NCBI GenBank assembly: GCA_037447655.1
Contig: JBBHKE010001269.1
Span: 124,001-188,000 of the forward strand
DNA from: Zygnema cylindricum
Lineage: Eukaryota; Streptophyta; Zygnematophyceae; Zygnematales; Zygnemataceae
DNA: 64,000 bases
Direction: 5' to 3'
The notes below the pieces were generated by a model. That model saw only the letters and a list, made by a program, of their open reading frames with translations. It was not told the origin of the DNA and did not search any database. A program made the position numbers and the translations under genes. Position 1 is the first letter of the stretch. Every line of letters starts with the position of its first letter. Shown here piece after piece: positions 21,736 through 33,800 of this stretch.

Positions 21736-24150
21736 AGAATGTTTTTTCAGTTCCTCTCCCTCTTATTCTCCTTCCCCTTCTCCCTCTTCCTCTCCTTCCC
21801 CTTCTCCCTCTTCCTCTCCCTCTCCCTCCCCCTCTGCCAATTTATTCAACTTGTTTTGTAGCTGCTCTGGGGATGTTAGTCTCCGGTAGTCTTGCGTTTC
21901 CTCTCCCATTGAGACACGATATATTGTTGCGCCTATGTGATTCCAATGCACTTCATTTGCATTCCAGTGTGATGCTTAATACAATATCCTGGAAAACCAT
22001 CAATATGATCCGCCATTGCTGTTTGATATAGCATTTCTATAGCAACGCAAAATTGAGGTATTGATGAATTCACTCGTTTCAGACAAGATACTGTTAGATT
22101 GTGGTTTTTATGACAGTTGCACGTCTTCTACAAGTCACTACTTTATTGCAATCATAATGTTTTAGACTGCATCATAAATTCTCGACCGGTTTTAAACGAA
22201 TTCTCTGTCGGCACACGAAAATGGTCGTCCCTGATTAGATTTATTGCCTTGAGTAATGACAATGGTTTCTTCGCTAAAACAAAAAAAATGGAAAAACACA
22301 ATAGCAAAATTCCGGATGGGTGACATGGGAATATCCTTCATTATGATTTTACGTGACAACTTTTGCCTCCTTATCGGTGTAAAAATTTGTTCTATGTAAT
22401 ATCGGTTGTTGTACGTATCAGTTTTTTCATGTACATCGTCTTCAGAATGAATGCTCGAATTGATATCTGTTTTTTAGAGACAATACACAGCAACGATTTT
22501 GCAATCAGTCGTGGCAATGCTATAAATTAATGTTGATTGTTAGGGCTTTCAGAAGGATTCACAAGGATGTAGGTTGACGATGAAGGGAGTTGAAAACGAA
22601 GCACCTTGTGAAATTGCAATGGTGGTGTGGAGTCTGTGGATAATTTTTTTGTGGGATTGCAAGGTGTGTGGTGCTCTCATGTGTTGTTTAAGATCTTTGA
22701 TTGTTGCATATCACTCAAGAATCTTATTTGATAAACAGAAGGGCGAATCACATAAACTTTGTTGAGCTCGTAATCATTTTTTTAGGTCCATCATTATATG
22801 GTGTCATCCTGGAGTTATTTTCCTAAATCTGAGTTTTGAAATAAGATTTCTATTGTCTGGATTATGTTTGAAGTTAATGGTGAAAATGGCGTGTGAAATT
22901 GCACGACTTAGAGACCTACAATCTACCTTAATTACGGTATCCTGGCAGAGATCCAAACCTGTACACTTTTTTTTTTACGGGAGGTTGATGGCTCTTGAGT
23001 TGTGGCATGCACACTCCAAAAAATACATCCTCTCCTCTCCTTTACCTTTTTGTAATTCGTGTGTATGTAATTTTGATTCTCTTCGAAGCACGAGTTTGGT
23101 TTTTTTGGGCATCAAAATCTTGTATTTTCTTTTTCAAAACAAGTTGAAGAAAGGGAGATTTAGAGAAAACCTTCACATTCATTCACCTCGGCCCAAGTTT
23201 AGATATGTTTATGTTTCTTTTTCTTTTTCTTGTGGACGCTATCACCTCTTCTTGTTTCTATCTTTTAAGAAAAAATGGATTTTTTATGAGGCAATTGAGG
23301 TGGTTTGGGAGGACAGGCAAAAGACACAGGCGGTACTTTTGGCTTTTGTCATTTTGTGTTTTACAAATTGGGAGAATATCCATAGTCAATAGTAATGCTC
23401 GGCCAAACTGAATCGATAAAATATTTCGATTACGCTTTACATTATCACTGATGTTGGGAATTTGGAAATTACAAAGCAAGCTTATAAGTCTTCATCCTTG
23501 AGCAGATAAAGGTATCTGGACGCATTGATGGAAGAAATTTTGTTGATTCTTTGAATAACTCCAACAAAATCTTGTATATTTCCCTTATTTTTTTGCAAGT
23601 TTTGTCTAGAAGTCTTCTCTGCCCCCATTACAAACACCTATACACTTCTTGGAATGGACCCTAAAGAGACAACCACTTTGGAATTATACTTGCAAGAGTA
23701 CTACTCTCAGATCCTGAAAAAACTCAAGGATCTTAAAGCTACGTCAAAACAGGGAGACTATTATCTTTAGTTTTGTGCTTTGTTTACGGTAGTATGTTTC
23801 TAATATTTGTGTTTTCTTTAAGGTAGGGTACATGTACTGTATTTTTAGTTTTTCCTAGTGGAAAAGCCATAGTGAGTTTTTTTTTTAGTTGAACATCGGT
23901 TCTGATCGAATGGATCGAATGGTTGTGTGTAGCTTCTGAACAATGTAATTTATTCGTTTGCGATCCAAACGGATTTTGAAAAGTACAAATTAGTTGAAAT
24001 TATTGTCAAGCAGGCGGATAGTTCCGAATGACTGTATATTTTAGTTTGCCATGGTTGTGGCGCTTGTTTAAGGTGATTAAATTTAAACAAATTATCGGTG
24101 CATGGTCAACAAAGCAATGTGGATCTAGACAGCATTGGGTCTGTCTTTTC
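21736..24150. other. Intergenic or remains of MATE 3' region
   Basis: Begins with a CT-rich microsatellite (21745-21835). No later MATE exon could be identified. A small ORF at 23654-23770 (38 codons, MDPKETTTLELYLQEYYSQI...) has protein-like composition but no recognised family. Confidence 0.35.
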
Positions 24151-24229
24151 GGTCTTTCTTTTTCAACTGCTTATTTAGACACTTTTGGTTCGGTCTTTCT
24201 TTTTCAACTGCTTATTTAGACACTTTTGG
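24149..24229. repeat. 41-bp tandem duplication
   Basis: Units start tcggtctttctttttcaact at 24149 and 24190 and are essentially identical. Confidence 0.85.
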
Positions 24230-24564
24230 GCAGTCTTATATTGCTAAGTTTGATTTTCGACTAATGGATGTCAAGATTTGTTTGGCCTCTAGGGCTTCGA
24301 TTGTGAATCTATCCGTGTGACTCGAATTCAGCAATATCTTCTCATTTTTGCCTGCAGTTTAGGACGTGGGAGGTGACTGTTGCATGCATGGAGATGTCGG
24401 TTTCCTCCAATCTCGTTTCCCCTGTTCAAGAATTTAATTATGAGAAGGTTGTGGTCACTGTTCGATCTCGGCATCTCGAGAAGCTTCAATCTAACTCATT
24501 TGGAGTCTGATTTCTCTCTTGTGGTTTCACGCTCCTTGTTACCAGTGTCAAGGGCGACAACTCC

Positions 24565-24805
24565 ATTATGTTGAGCCGCTTGACCAACAAGTGTATTCGA
24601 GTCCTAGTTCGCTAAAACAATGTCACCAAATAGGAGACTTGTACCATCAAGCAAAACAATATCAATTTGATTAGAAATAATAGCATCTGAAACCTCATGG
24701 CTAACAGAATATCCCCCTTCTAGAGTGATAATCGAAACAGTGTCGTGAATAGTGCCGAGCACCTGAATCAACTCTCCCCCATGGGAATTTTTAAGCAAAT
24801 GGAAT
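24565..24805 (-). pseudogene. Non-LTR retrotransposon fragment, endonuclease-like region
   Basis: The minus strand encodes SHGGELIQVLGTIHDTVSII...GGYSVSHEVSDAI...IDIVLLDGTSLLFGDIVLAN, about 65% identical to the C-terminal part of the ORF at 43879-45867. Nucleotide similarity extends to both sides of the open frame. RT is absent and the frame is isolated, so it is a relic. Confidence 0.8.
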
Positions 24806-24974
24806 GTTAATCACGAATGAGCTTATTATTCTATTTTTGAGGACTAGCTCGATGCCATAGATAATTTTATTCATAGTTATATATTATATAGATATTGGTA
24901 GATATTGGTAGTATCTGATTATTTTGAAGTTGCTTTATTTGAGATCTTCTATACTTTAGGTCAACATTTTTTTT

Positions 24975-25065
24975 TTAATGAGGGAACTTGGGAGCCCTCG
25001 TGCTTTGGTCCTTATTTTTATCTATCGTCGGTGTTTATCTAGGGCTATTTTTTCTATCCTTACAT
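24975..25065 (+). pseudogene. Non-LTR retrotransposon fragment, opposite orientation
   Basis: ggaacttgggagccctcgtg onward matches 45680-45745, the next part of the same retrotransposon ORF, but lies on the plus strand, inverted relative to the fragment at 24565-24805. This shows a local inversion or two insertions. Confidence 0.6.
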
Positions 25066-26220
25066 CAGTGGTTGTTTCCTTTTCGAGTGCCTTTGTTTTA
25101 TGTGCCATTTTTTATGTTTGTTTCTTTCACCTTGTTTATCATTTTTGCTTACTTCCCTCCACGATGTATTATTGTTTTTGTTTCTCTGCTTGTTGTTTTC
25201 TATCAAATGTCCTTTGTATCAGTTTCTATCACCTTCTTTTCCCTTTTTGTTGCTTCCATATGCATTTAGTTTTTCAGTTTTTCAATTGTGTCTTTATCTG
25301 TCGGTTTTTAAGTTCCGTTGCCTTACAATTTTTGTCCCCATTAGAGTTTAAATTTAGTTATTGTATGGATGGGAAAAAATAAAATCACACATTTTCTCAT
25401 ACAATGTGCAAGAATATAGGTTTACAAACTTTGGAAGGCTCAGCTTTTGAAAAAAAAAGTAGAAAGTTCCAAAAGCGTTTAATCGATGTTAAGATGAAAA
25501 ACAAAACTTATGCAGTGAGTTAAACCGAAAAAAATATAATAGTCACCATTATTGTTGTTTCTTAACTTTATCGTTACCAACTTATTGCAAATTTATGACA
25601 CGGCAAAGTGTTTAACAATATAGAACGAACCTAGAAAAATCAGAAAATTACATCCTTTTAAGCACTTAAAAATCTTAAATTTGCTTCCACTCGAAAAAAG
25701 GATTACGCACATCGTGTTTTTTTTGAAAAAAATTGTCAGAATCTAAATCACATGAAACTACTACAAAAACTTTTAAGTCCACCTATTCAAAAAACGGTTG
25801 TTTTCCCTTGTAAAACCGACAAAACCTTTCTTTTACCAACTTACCACCACAATTTACTGGGGATTTTACCATAGAAGGCTTCGAAAGTCACACCATTTTC
25901 ACTACATTTTTTTTGTGCGAAATACACACTATTTCATGTATGGGGCCTTTCATCCTCTTGTGATATTTAATAACAACTTTGCCGGAAAAATGAAATAAAA
26001 AATTTAAAAAAATACAAAATGGAGCGGCTTTCTCCTTTGACTTTCAGAATGGTGAGAGGTCTAACCTAACCACGCTAATTAAAGTGGTGAAGCTAAAACA
26101 TCCACAGAAATTCTCATTCGGAGGTCAACCTATTAGAAATTCACAACAATTTTTGGCCTACCCACTAGATCCACACACCAAAAATCACTAAATTGACCAA
26201 AAACCGAAGTAAAAATCGAT
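25066..26220. other. Intergenic, no supported gene
   Basis: T-rich on the plus strand up to about 25370, giving spurious Phe/Leu-rich frames that look like membrane proteins. No domain seen. Confidence 0.4.
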
Positions 26221-26440
26221 CTTAAAATTAGTAAACCCCACCCTAAAATTAGTAAAACCCCTGCTAAAAATTGGTATAATTCCCACTAAACATTTGTAAA
26301 TCCCTCCCACTCCATAAAATTAGTAAACTGGGCGTTTTCAAGTTAGGAGAATCCATACAAATTATGGAAATCCACATTAATTAGGACAATCCACACTTAT
26401 TAGGGAAACCCACACTAATTAGGGAAATCCACACTAAGTA
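26221..26440. repeat. Degenerate ~20-bp repeats
   Basis: Imperfect repeats of the type aaattagtaaacccc grade into aatccacactaattaggg. About ten units are recognisable. Non-coding, about 0.7 kb upstream of the exostosin gene. Confidence 0.55.
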
Positions 26441-27014
26441 CAGTATTGAGTAAAAAATGGCCCTCTATTTGGAGGCGGTGAGGGTTCTGTGTCGCGGATC
26501 CGACAAAACGGAGACAACGGAACGGAATCCGATGTGACGTGACGCCTCCTCGAGGTCCAAATCAAAGTAGTCGTGGTCAAAAGGTTCCGTCGCCTTCATG
26601 AGGGTGGGAGGGAGGGAGGGTAGCTTGGGTATTATTACCTATAATGGTTTTTTTTTTATTGTTTTGGAGTTATGAGTATCAAATGTCCTTAAAACGGATT
26701 AAGGAATATCAGATCAAAAGAATTAACGTTGCTAGGTTTGAAACCCTAAAAAATGTTTTAAAAAAAGATGCATAGTGATTGTAACCAGATTGGAGTTAAT
26801 TGTAGACAAAGGAGGAAGAACAAAAAACCGAACTGGTCGATAGGAGGGACCAAATAGAATGGAGGGACCAAATAAAATGGACAAATGGACAGGTGACGAG
26901 AAGGAAGAGCTGTACTTTAGCGATGGAGCAGAGGAGAACAGGGGGACGAAGGGAAGAGGGGGACGTTTTAGTAAATTTGAAAAAATGCAGGTTTGTTTTC
27001 GCGCCTATGTTTGA

Positions 27015-27047
27015 TGACGTCGAAGCGTGTGACGTGTCACGTGACAC
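27015..27047. promoter_or_regulatory. Candidate bZIP sites upstream of the EGF/exostosin gene
   Basis: TGACGTC (27015-27021), a CRE/C-box core, and a perfect 14-bp palindrome GTGTCACGTGACAC (27034-27047) with a G-box CACGTG centre. They lie 70-105 bases before the start codon at 27120. Plant bZIP/bHLH factors bind such cores. Use here is inferred, and no TATA box is evident. Confidence 0.4.
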
Positions 27048-27119
27048 CTTCAATCGGAGTTACGTTCCAAAATTTTGGTGTGAACAAGACCCGTTTTCCG
27101 ATGACTTTTAATCATCGGA

Positions 27120-27808
27120 ATGGGCAAAAAGTTACAAATGCTCCGGTGGGTATACGCTATGAGACCCTGCCACATGGCGCGGTCCGGACGCCTCTACTGG
27201 GCGGTCGCCTGCCTCTCCCTCTTTACACTCGCTGCGTTCGCCTATTTGTACTTCTGGCGGACCTCCCTCACTATTCTGGCAGATATTTACGCGCCAAACC
27301 TTCAGCAAGATGAGGCAATGTCGATGCCTCTACAAACCGCGGGAACTGGAGTGCCTATTCTGGAGACGAAGTGTACGGAAGGATGCTGGGAAGGCGGGCA
27401 CGGCACGTGTGACGAGGAAAACGGACATTGCAACTGCATCAGTGGATTCACTGGTCCTACATGTGCTGACTTGGCAATGCCCGCCTGCCACATGGCACCT
27501 GGATACGTGGCAGTCTGTCCCGCGGCGTCGTCTTGTGCCTGCAGTCTGGAATGCGACAAGTACCGCCTTCCGTACAGCGCCGTGTGTTTCGACGAGAGAA
27601 CCGAGGACGGGAAGACCGAGTCGGATGTCACGAAGCTGTACGGACGGCCTCAGGTTCGGATTCACACGGACGGTCGCGGCAAGGAAACGCGAGAGCGGGA
27701 GATTGTAAACGGAACGGAGCGCATGGAGAGGCCGTACACCAATCCGACGGAGTGTCCACACATGTGTCACGGCCGCGGACTTTGTTTGGCGGAAAGTCAC
27801 ACGTGCCA
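27120..27808 (+). CDS. Exon 1: signal anchor, EGF 1a, Cys-rich block
   Basis: ATG 27120 is the first after an in-frame TGA at 27102. It encodes a basic N terminus, a membrane helix (WAVACLSLFTLAAFAYLYFW), an EGF domain with six Cys (residues ~85-115), a second Cys-rich block, and the first half of the next EGF (CPHMCHGRGLCLAESHTC). The donor gtaaga splits a Gln codon, CA|G. Confidence 0.8.
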
Positions 27809-30800
27809 GTAAGAGCTTCCATATTTCTAAACTGTATATGATACTGGAAATCCTTCAACATGATTTTAGGTTGAAACGCAAAAACTGTATTTGATCGATG
27901 TGCGAAAAAGAACAAAGTTGACAAAGTTTGACGATTTGATTGTGAAATGGAATGAGGTTGATTCTGGAAAAGAGTCTCTTACTTATCCATTTCTTGAAAA
28001 GGTATCCTTTTTATCAAAATTATCAAAAGGTATCATTTTTATCGAAAGGTATCCTTTTTATCAAAAGGTATTAATTTTTTTGAAAGGTAAGCACTTTCTT
28101 TAAAGGTATCCATTTTTTTAAAAGGTGTACATTATTCATCCAAAGGTAACCAATGGGGGAATGGAGGTAAAAGTAGCCAGAAAAACACTCCTGTCTTGTC
28201 TCTTTTTTTCCATCTTTTCCCCTGTAATTCTAAGTAACCATAGGTAGCCAATTGGAAGGGGGGAGTGGGGGCTAAGGTATAATCAAACATCAAACATTTA
28301 TCATCCTTCAAACAATTATCCTGACAAAATCTGACGGTTGATGTTGAAAAGTCTTTCGAATTGCATTTCAATTTGGATGTTTGTCAAGCATCAGGCATCG
28401 CCATTTATGCAAACTTCATGACTGCCAAATTTTGGCAATGCATTGCCATACATGACTCGTGACATGCCGATGTTGGGCGCCAAAAAAAGTCGCTATTGCA
28501 AAAGCAAGATTTGCCTACCAAGTACACTTTACTTCGCTATTGGCGGCGTGCAAAATGGTTACTTGAAAAGTGTTTGTGGTCATCATCGTCAGTTTATAAT
28601 TTCAGTTACAATGGCTAAACGTTTGACTGAATACGGCAATCTAAAGGTAAGATTGTTGGCCATTGATTGCCCAAGTCTGATAAAAAGTTCAGCAAACAGT
28701 GCTAGACTTACCACGAAAGCTGACTGTTTTGTTAGCACTAATAGCGATCCACACTTTTCGTGGAGTAAAAACCGAATGTGAAATGTACAATTCCACAACC
28801 AAAATTGTGTCTTCATGGTGTCTAATTTATTTGAAGTACTTTTAGCTTGCGCATGAATTGGTGTGAGGCACATGTTATTTGGGTGGCTGCATAGCAAAAC
28901 TGTTATGTTAGCATCTTCAGCAAGCAGACAAATATCTTCAGAAATTCACTAAAATAGTGGTACGCACTAGGCTATGTCTCGGTGACGTCCTTTTGTTGTT
29001 GAAGAGTATTTTTTGAATCTTCTCTCGTGAAAGAAATTTTCCAATGGAGAATTTTCTTACTAGGATAAACAAGCTAAGTTGTCTTCTTTACGCCGTCCAA
29101 AAGCTTTTTGTATGCTTGGCAAAGCAGAGGATGGAGACGAAAGAAAGACATTGCAGGCTTAGGTTACCCAAACTTCTCGTGTTTGCTTGAACAGGTGTGC
29201 ACCAGAATGGAGAGGCGATTCTTGCGAAGTTGAATCCCGTCCAGTCTTGTTTCGTTGCCTAAGTAATTGCAGCGACCATGGAGACTGTGTAGGATTCGTG
29301 TGTCGATGTCATCGAGGTTACTTTGGGGCTGATTGTTCTCTTTTCAAGGGTCCGGATGGTTTAACAGAGTAAGTCCTTTTCCACCTGGTATCATCATTGT
29401 AAATATGCGAACAAAACAAATCAAGTAAACAGAAATTACATTGAATGTTCATGATAAAGTTTGTGAATATCACAATCATTCTTCTTTGGCGGGCTTTAAG
29501 GCATTATAATATCATCTTGATAAAGCATCTTGAAGGTGGTCATGCAGGCGGATGTTTAGCTTTGATGTTTCAGGCAATTTTGTTCAGAGAGGAAAGCTAG
29601 TCACTGTAACATTATGTACATTGACGTTAAATGCTTATCTCACAAATAGTCCAGTACATATATATTTTTGGGAAATAAATGTCCGATCTCTGATCCGAGA
29701 TAGATGCCTTCATAATCCTACAGAAGTAGTACAAATAACCCTAAAATTACTTCTAGTCATTACAAATATGGACCATTGTGAACTTGTTATGGAAGCTTGT
29801 GTGCACGCAGAATGGAAGTTTGCTTTCGCACCCTTCTTGATTCTACCTTCGGTTACAACATGTCAATACCCTGTCATATTGTAGGAATCCCTTGTCCTAC
29901 TGTGATACAACTCATTTTTAATGCTCTATATATCTGAACAAATGCCTAAACTTTTCTTTGTTTTGTATTTTCATTGAAGAGACGTTGTTAAAATAACACG
30001 TCCACAAAGCATAAATGTGAAAAGATATCCAAATTAAACAATTAAAAAGTTTATAATCAAGCCTGTTAGTCATAATTATCCTTTAATCTTAAAATTAGTG
30101 CTTGAACAAATTGCCACGATTGAGCCACACTGTATCATGCAAAATACTTATGCGAATGAGATTCATAGAAATCGAGTTTCCATGACATCTCAGCAAATTG
30201 GTCACTCAAATTTGGCACCCAGCAAAACAACAAAAATTAGCACGGATATCTACTCTCGCTGCTTTGTATACTGCATTTTTGAGCAATGCATTTTCGTTTT
30301 AGTATGGTATGCATTACTATGTGTTTTGTTCAAACAGTTTTTCTTTTGGTTTTCCTGTTCAAATACTTGATTGTTACTGTGTGTTGCGTGTAATTTCTGT
30401 TTCAGTTTGATCGAGAGGTGAAGTCGTGTGAAGGTCCTTCCATACAAAACTGGAATCATTTGTCGTGTTATCGACCTTGTGTGACTTTACTGTGGATGGT
30501 TATTGAAATAAGTTGTAAGGGTGCAATATCCTTACATCTGTGAAACATAAAGGTTTCCAAGCTGTGCATTGTTTGTATGCATTGTCTCCTTAGAGGTGAC
30601 ACTTGTCCTTACTGGTAACTTACGCAGAAGAATCTCTAGCCCACCATATCTCTGGTCGGATATCATGCTCTCCTCCTACGAAGGGAGTCGCGTATTCAAG
30701 CCACAAATATACGTGTATGAACTGCCAGGAGAATTCAACACGTGGCAGTTTGCCCATTCGCCTTACTTAGATTGGCCGGAGGAACTCTTATTTATGGAGC

Positions 30801-33800
30801 GAATGTTGGCGAGTCCATATCGTACTCTGAAAGGAGAGGAGGCTGATTATTTTTATGTGCCCCTTATTCTAAGGTAGGACCTCAGGATGCCATCAGGTGA
30901 ATGTTGTTGCCGTTTTGATAGCAGATATGGGGAAAAATGTGAGCGCTTACAACATAAATCTATAGTTTGTAAGGGCTATGGAATTATACTGTGACTGGAT
31001 GATCCTGAAGAGGAGAGGAAGCAGCTGCTTGGGTATCATAAACTGGGTTCTAATAAAATTTCACATGTGAAAGAATAGCGTAACAGACTATGTACCATCG
31101 AACTCCATCTGTTTCCGTTTATGTCTCTCAGCTTGACTTTTCTTGACTGTTCTTGACTCCGCTTAAGATGTCCACCTTGGCAGAAACCCGAAAGGTAAGA
31201 AGGAAGCGCTGTTGAAATGGGCCATTGAGTATATCAGTTCCATGTGGCCGTACTACATCCGGTTTAACGGTGCGGACCACATTTTTTTGGCTGAAAGAGA
31301 ATGGGCAGAGTGTGGAATTTCTCGCGATACGAAGGTAGACTCCTTATTAACCAGGAGCATAACCATTACTTTGAGGGGGAGAATGAAGAACAAAAACACG
31401 CCTGAGGAGATGGGGATGCAGCCATGCTTCATAAAAGGCCAGGATATAGTTATGCCTCCAATTCTTGATCCAGAATTATATTCCTTCTCACCATGGATTA
31501 CAGGAGAATCTGGGCAAATTTCTTCCCGGACTATCCTCTTATATCATAGAGGGAGAAGAGGCAGGGAACCCGGCAGTTCTGAGCCGTTCACATGGAGTAT
31601 GAAAGTCCACGAGAGAATGTTTGAGCTGTATGATGGAAAAGAAAATGAGACGGGAATACGGGTAACTGAAGAAACAGAGGCACATGGAAACGATCATCTG
31701 AAGGAAATGTCAAAATCTATATTCTGTTTGATACCAGGTGGATGGAACTGGGAGATTCAGACGACAGAGGCGGCTTCCTTGGGCTGCATTCCAGTAGTGA
31801 TCGAGGTCTGCTGAAAAAAAAACAAGCATGAGATTTTCAAATTTACAAATAATGTTAAGCACATGAAAGTGACATGAAACTTTGAGTCAGCAATGATAAA
31901 TTTCATGATCATGCAACTGGGGAAGTGATCATCTGCAGGATCTTGTGGAATATGACCGTGTAAAATTTTAGTTTCTGCAACATGTCTACGAAACTGATGT
32001 GAACTCTCACATTGTAAACATGCTAGGGATTTGTCTCAATTATGTGAAGTAGTCAAACACAGGATAGTAATGCCCAGACATTTTGTAACACAAAAAATTC
32101 AAGCACCTATTCTAAACTGATGTAAAGATTAAAAGGTACTTTTAAAAGTTTGCTTGTCTCACACAGTCTTTTTCTCATGTCTGACGCAGCCAGGACTTGT
32201 GCAGCCATTTGAGGGCGATCTTCTTCACTGGTCATAGCTCTCCATACAACTTGAACTTGATGATTTACCGCGAATTGCAGATATTTTGAATCGTATTCCT
32301 GCGATCAAGGCTGAGAAAAAGCGTGAATATCTGTCCAAAATATGGATGCATTTTGTTTGGTCCTCTCCTCAGTATAATCCTTTTGCCAAGCTGGCTAAAG
32401 TTGTGCAGAGGAAATGGGTACCGCTTCTTACAGACAATGATGCTCATGCTACTCTCATGTCAATTCTTGCTCGACGATTAAAAAACAAACGTTCAAAAAA
32501 GAAGATAAAGAACCAAAGTAATATATGCCAGGAAGGGTGTGTCCATGGATTTTGTAACAAGGAACTGGGCGTCTGTCAATGTTTGGGAGGGTACAAAGGG
32601 CCAATGTGCGCAGAACTAGCCATGCCTTTCTGCCATTTAAGTAAAGGTCACCACACTCCCTGTCATTTGCCGACATCATGTGCCTGTGTGGCAGAATGTG
32701 AGGCTTACCATTTTCCACATGAGGACGTTTGCTTTGACGAGCAGCGAGCAGATGGCAGCATAGAAACAGACGTGCAACAGTTGTATAAAGGACCACAGGC
32801 AAGAATCAAATTTGACGAAAATGGCCAGGAAGTAGAACGTATGTCGATCGTCAATGAGGGCTTCAAATTGCAGTCAAAAGACTGTAAAGGAAACTGTTCT
32901 CAGCAGGAGACAGGATGGTGCACGTAAGTTGTTCCTTTGCTTTTTTTTTACATTTTGTTGGGGCTAGTCAGTTAAGTCTATTGGTAATTTCTAATAGGTT
33001 TGCATATGCATTTGGCAACTGGTGATTTCTTTTTTCAATGCATTGAACTGTGATGTTAAAGTGTTAAAAAAATGAATGACTGGTGCTTTATAGGACAAAC
33101 GCTAACACTCGAGAGTGTTAACTCATTGAATGTGACAAATGCGACAGGTGTATGTGGAATCATGGAAGAGAGGATTTTGTGAACTCTGGTTCTATGTCAA
33201 CGCCAAGTGTCGACTCTTGTTCAAAAATGGGTGATTGCCGTCCAGGATTCATCAACACTGGATGTTCGATGCAGTTGGGTGATCAACAAAGCTTGAAGTA
33301 CGTCGTTCTTACGTTCTCCCTGAGTAAAAGAAAGTTGGTTGAAAAGATTAGGTGGCTCTACTGCGTAATCTGATGCTCTTAAAATCCCTCACAAAATGCA
33401 AATGACATTCACATTTTTACCTTTACAAAATATCCGCTCGGTATGAGTTGCGTGTCCACAAAAGTTGGGTTTCCTTTAAATATCTGCCGCTGTTTGTGAG
33501 TGGTCAAGTTTTGCAAATATTTAGTTTCTCGTTTTTTACATCTGAGTTCGTAGAGTGTGTACCAGCCGGCTAAACGTTGTTAAATTGCTATCTTAACCTT
33601 GTACAAAACACCCTTTGTTGGACTCCATTTTGACTCGGTTAGACTCCATTTGACTCTTTTCGACTCCATTCAACTCCATTGGACTTCGTTGGATGCCATT
33701 TGGTTCCATTTCACTCCATTTGACTCCATTTGACCAATCGACTTTAATTTGACTCGATTTGGCTCCATTTGAATCCATTTGACCCCATTTGCTTCCATTG

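Noticed and set aside
21653-21951. Ser-Pro repeat and Glu-Gly repeat frames
   Set aside because: Both are translations of the CT microsatellite on opposite strands.
24978-25382. Long Phe/Leu-rich frames resembling a membrane protein
   Set aside because: The plus strand is simply T-rich, several overlapping frames look alike, and the start matches a retrotransposon fragment.
27302-27800. Alternative long frames on both strands over exon 1
   Set aside because: Shadow frames of the GC-rich EGF-coding exon; the chosen frame alone gives Cys-spaced EGF domains and fits the splice phases.
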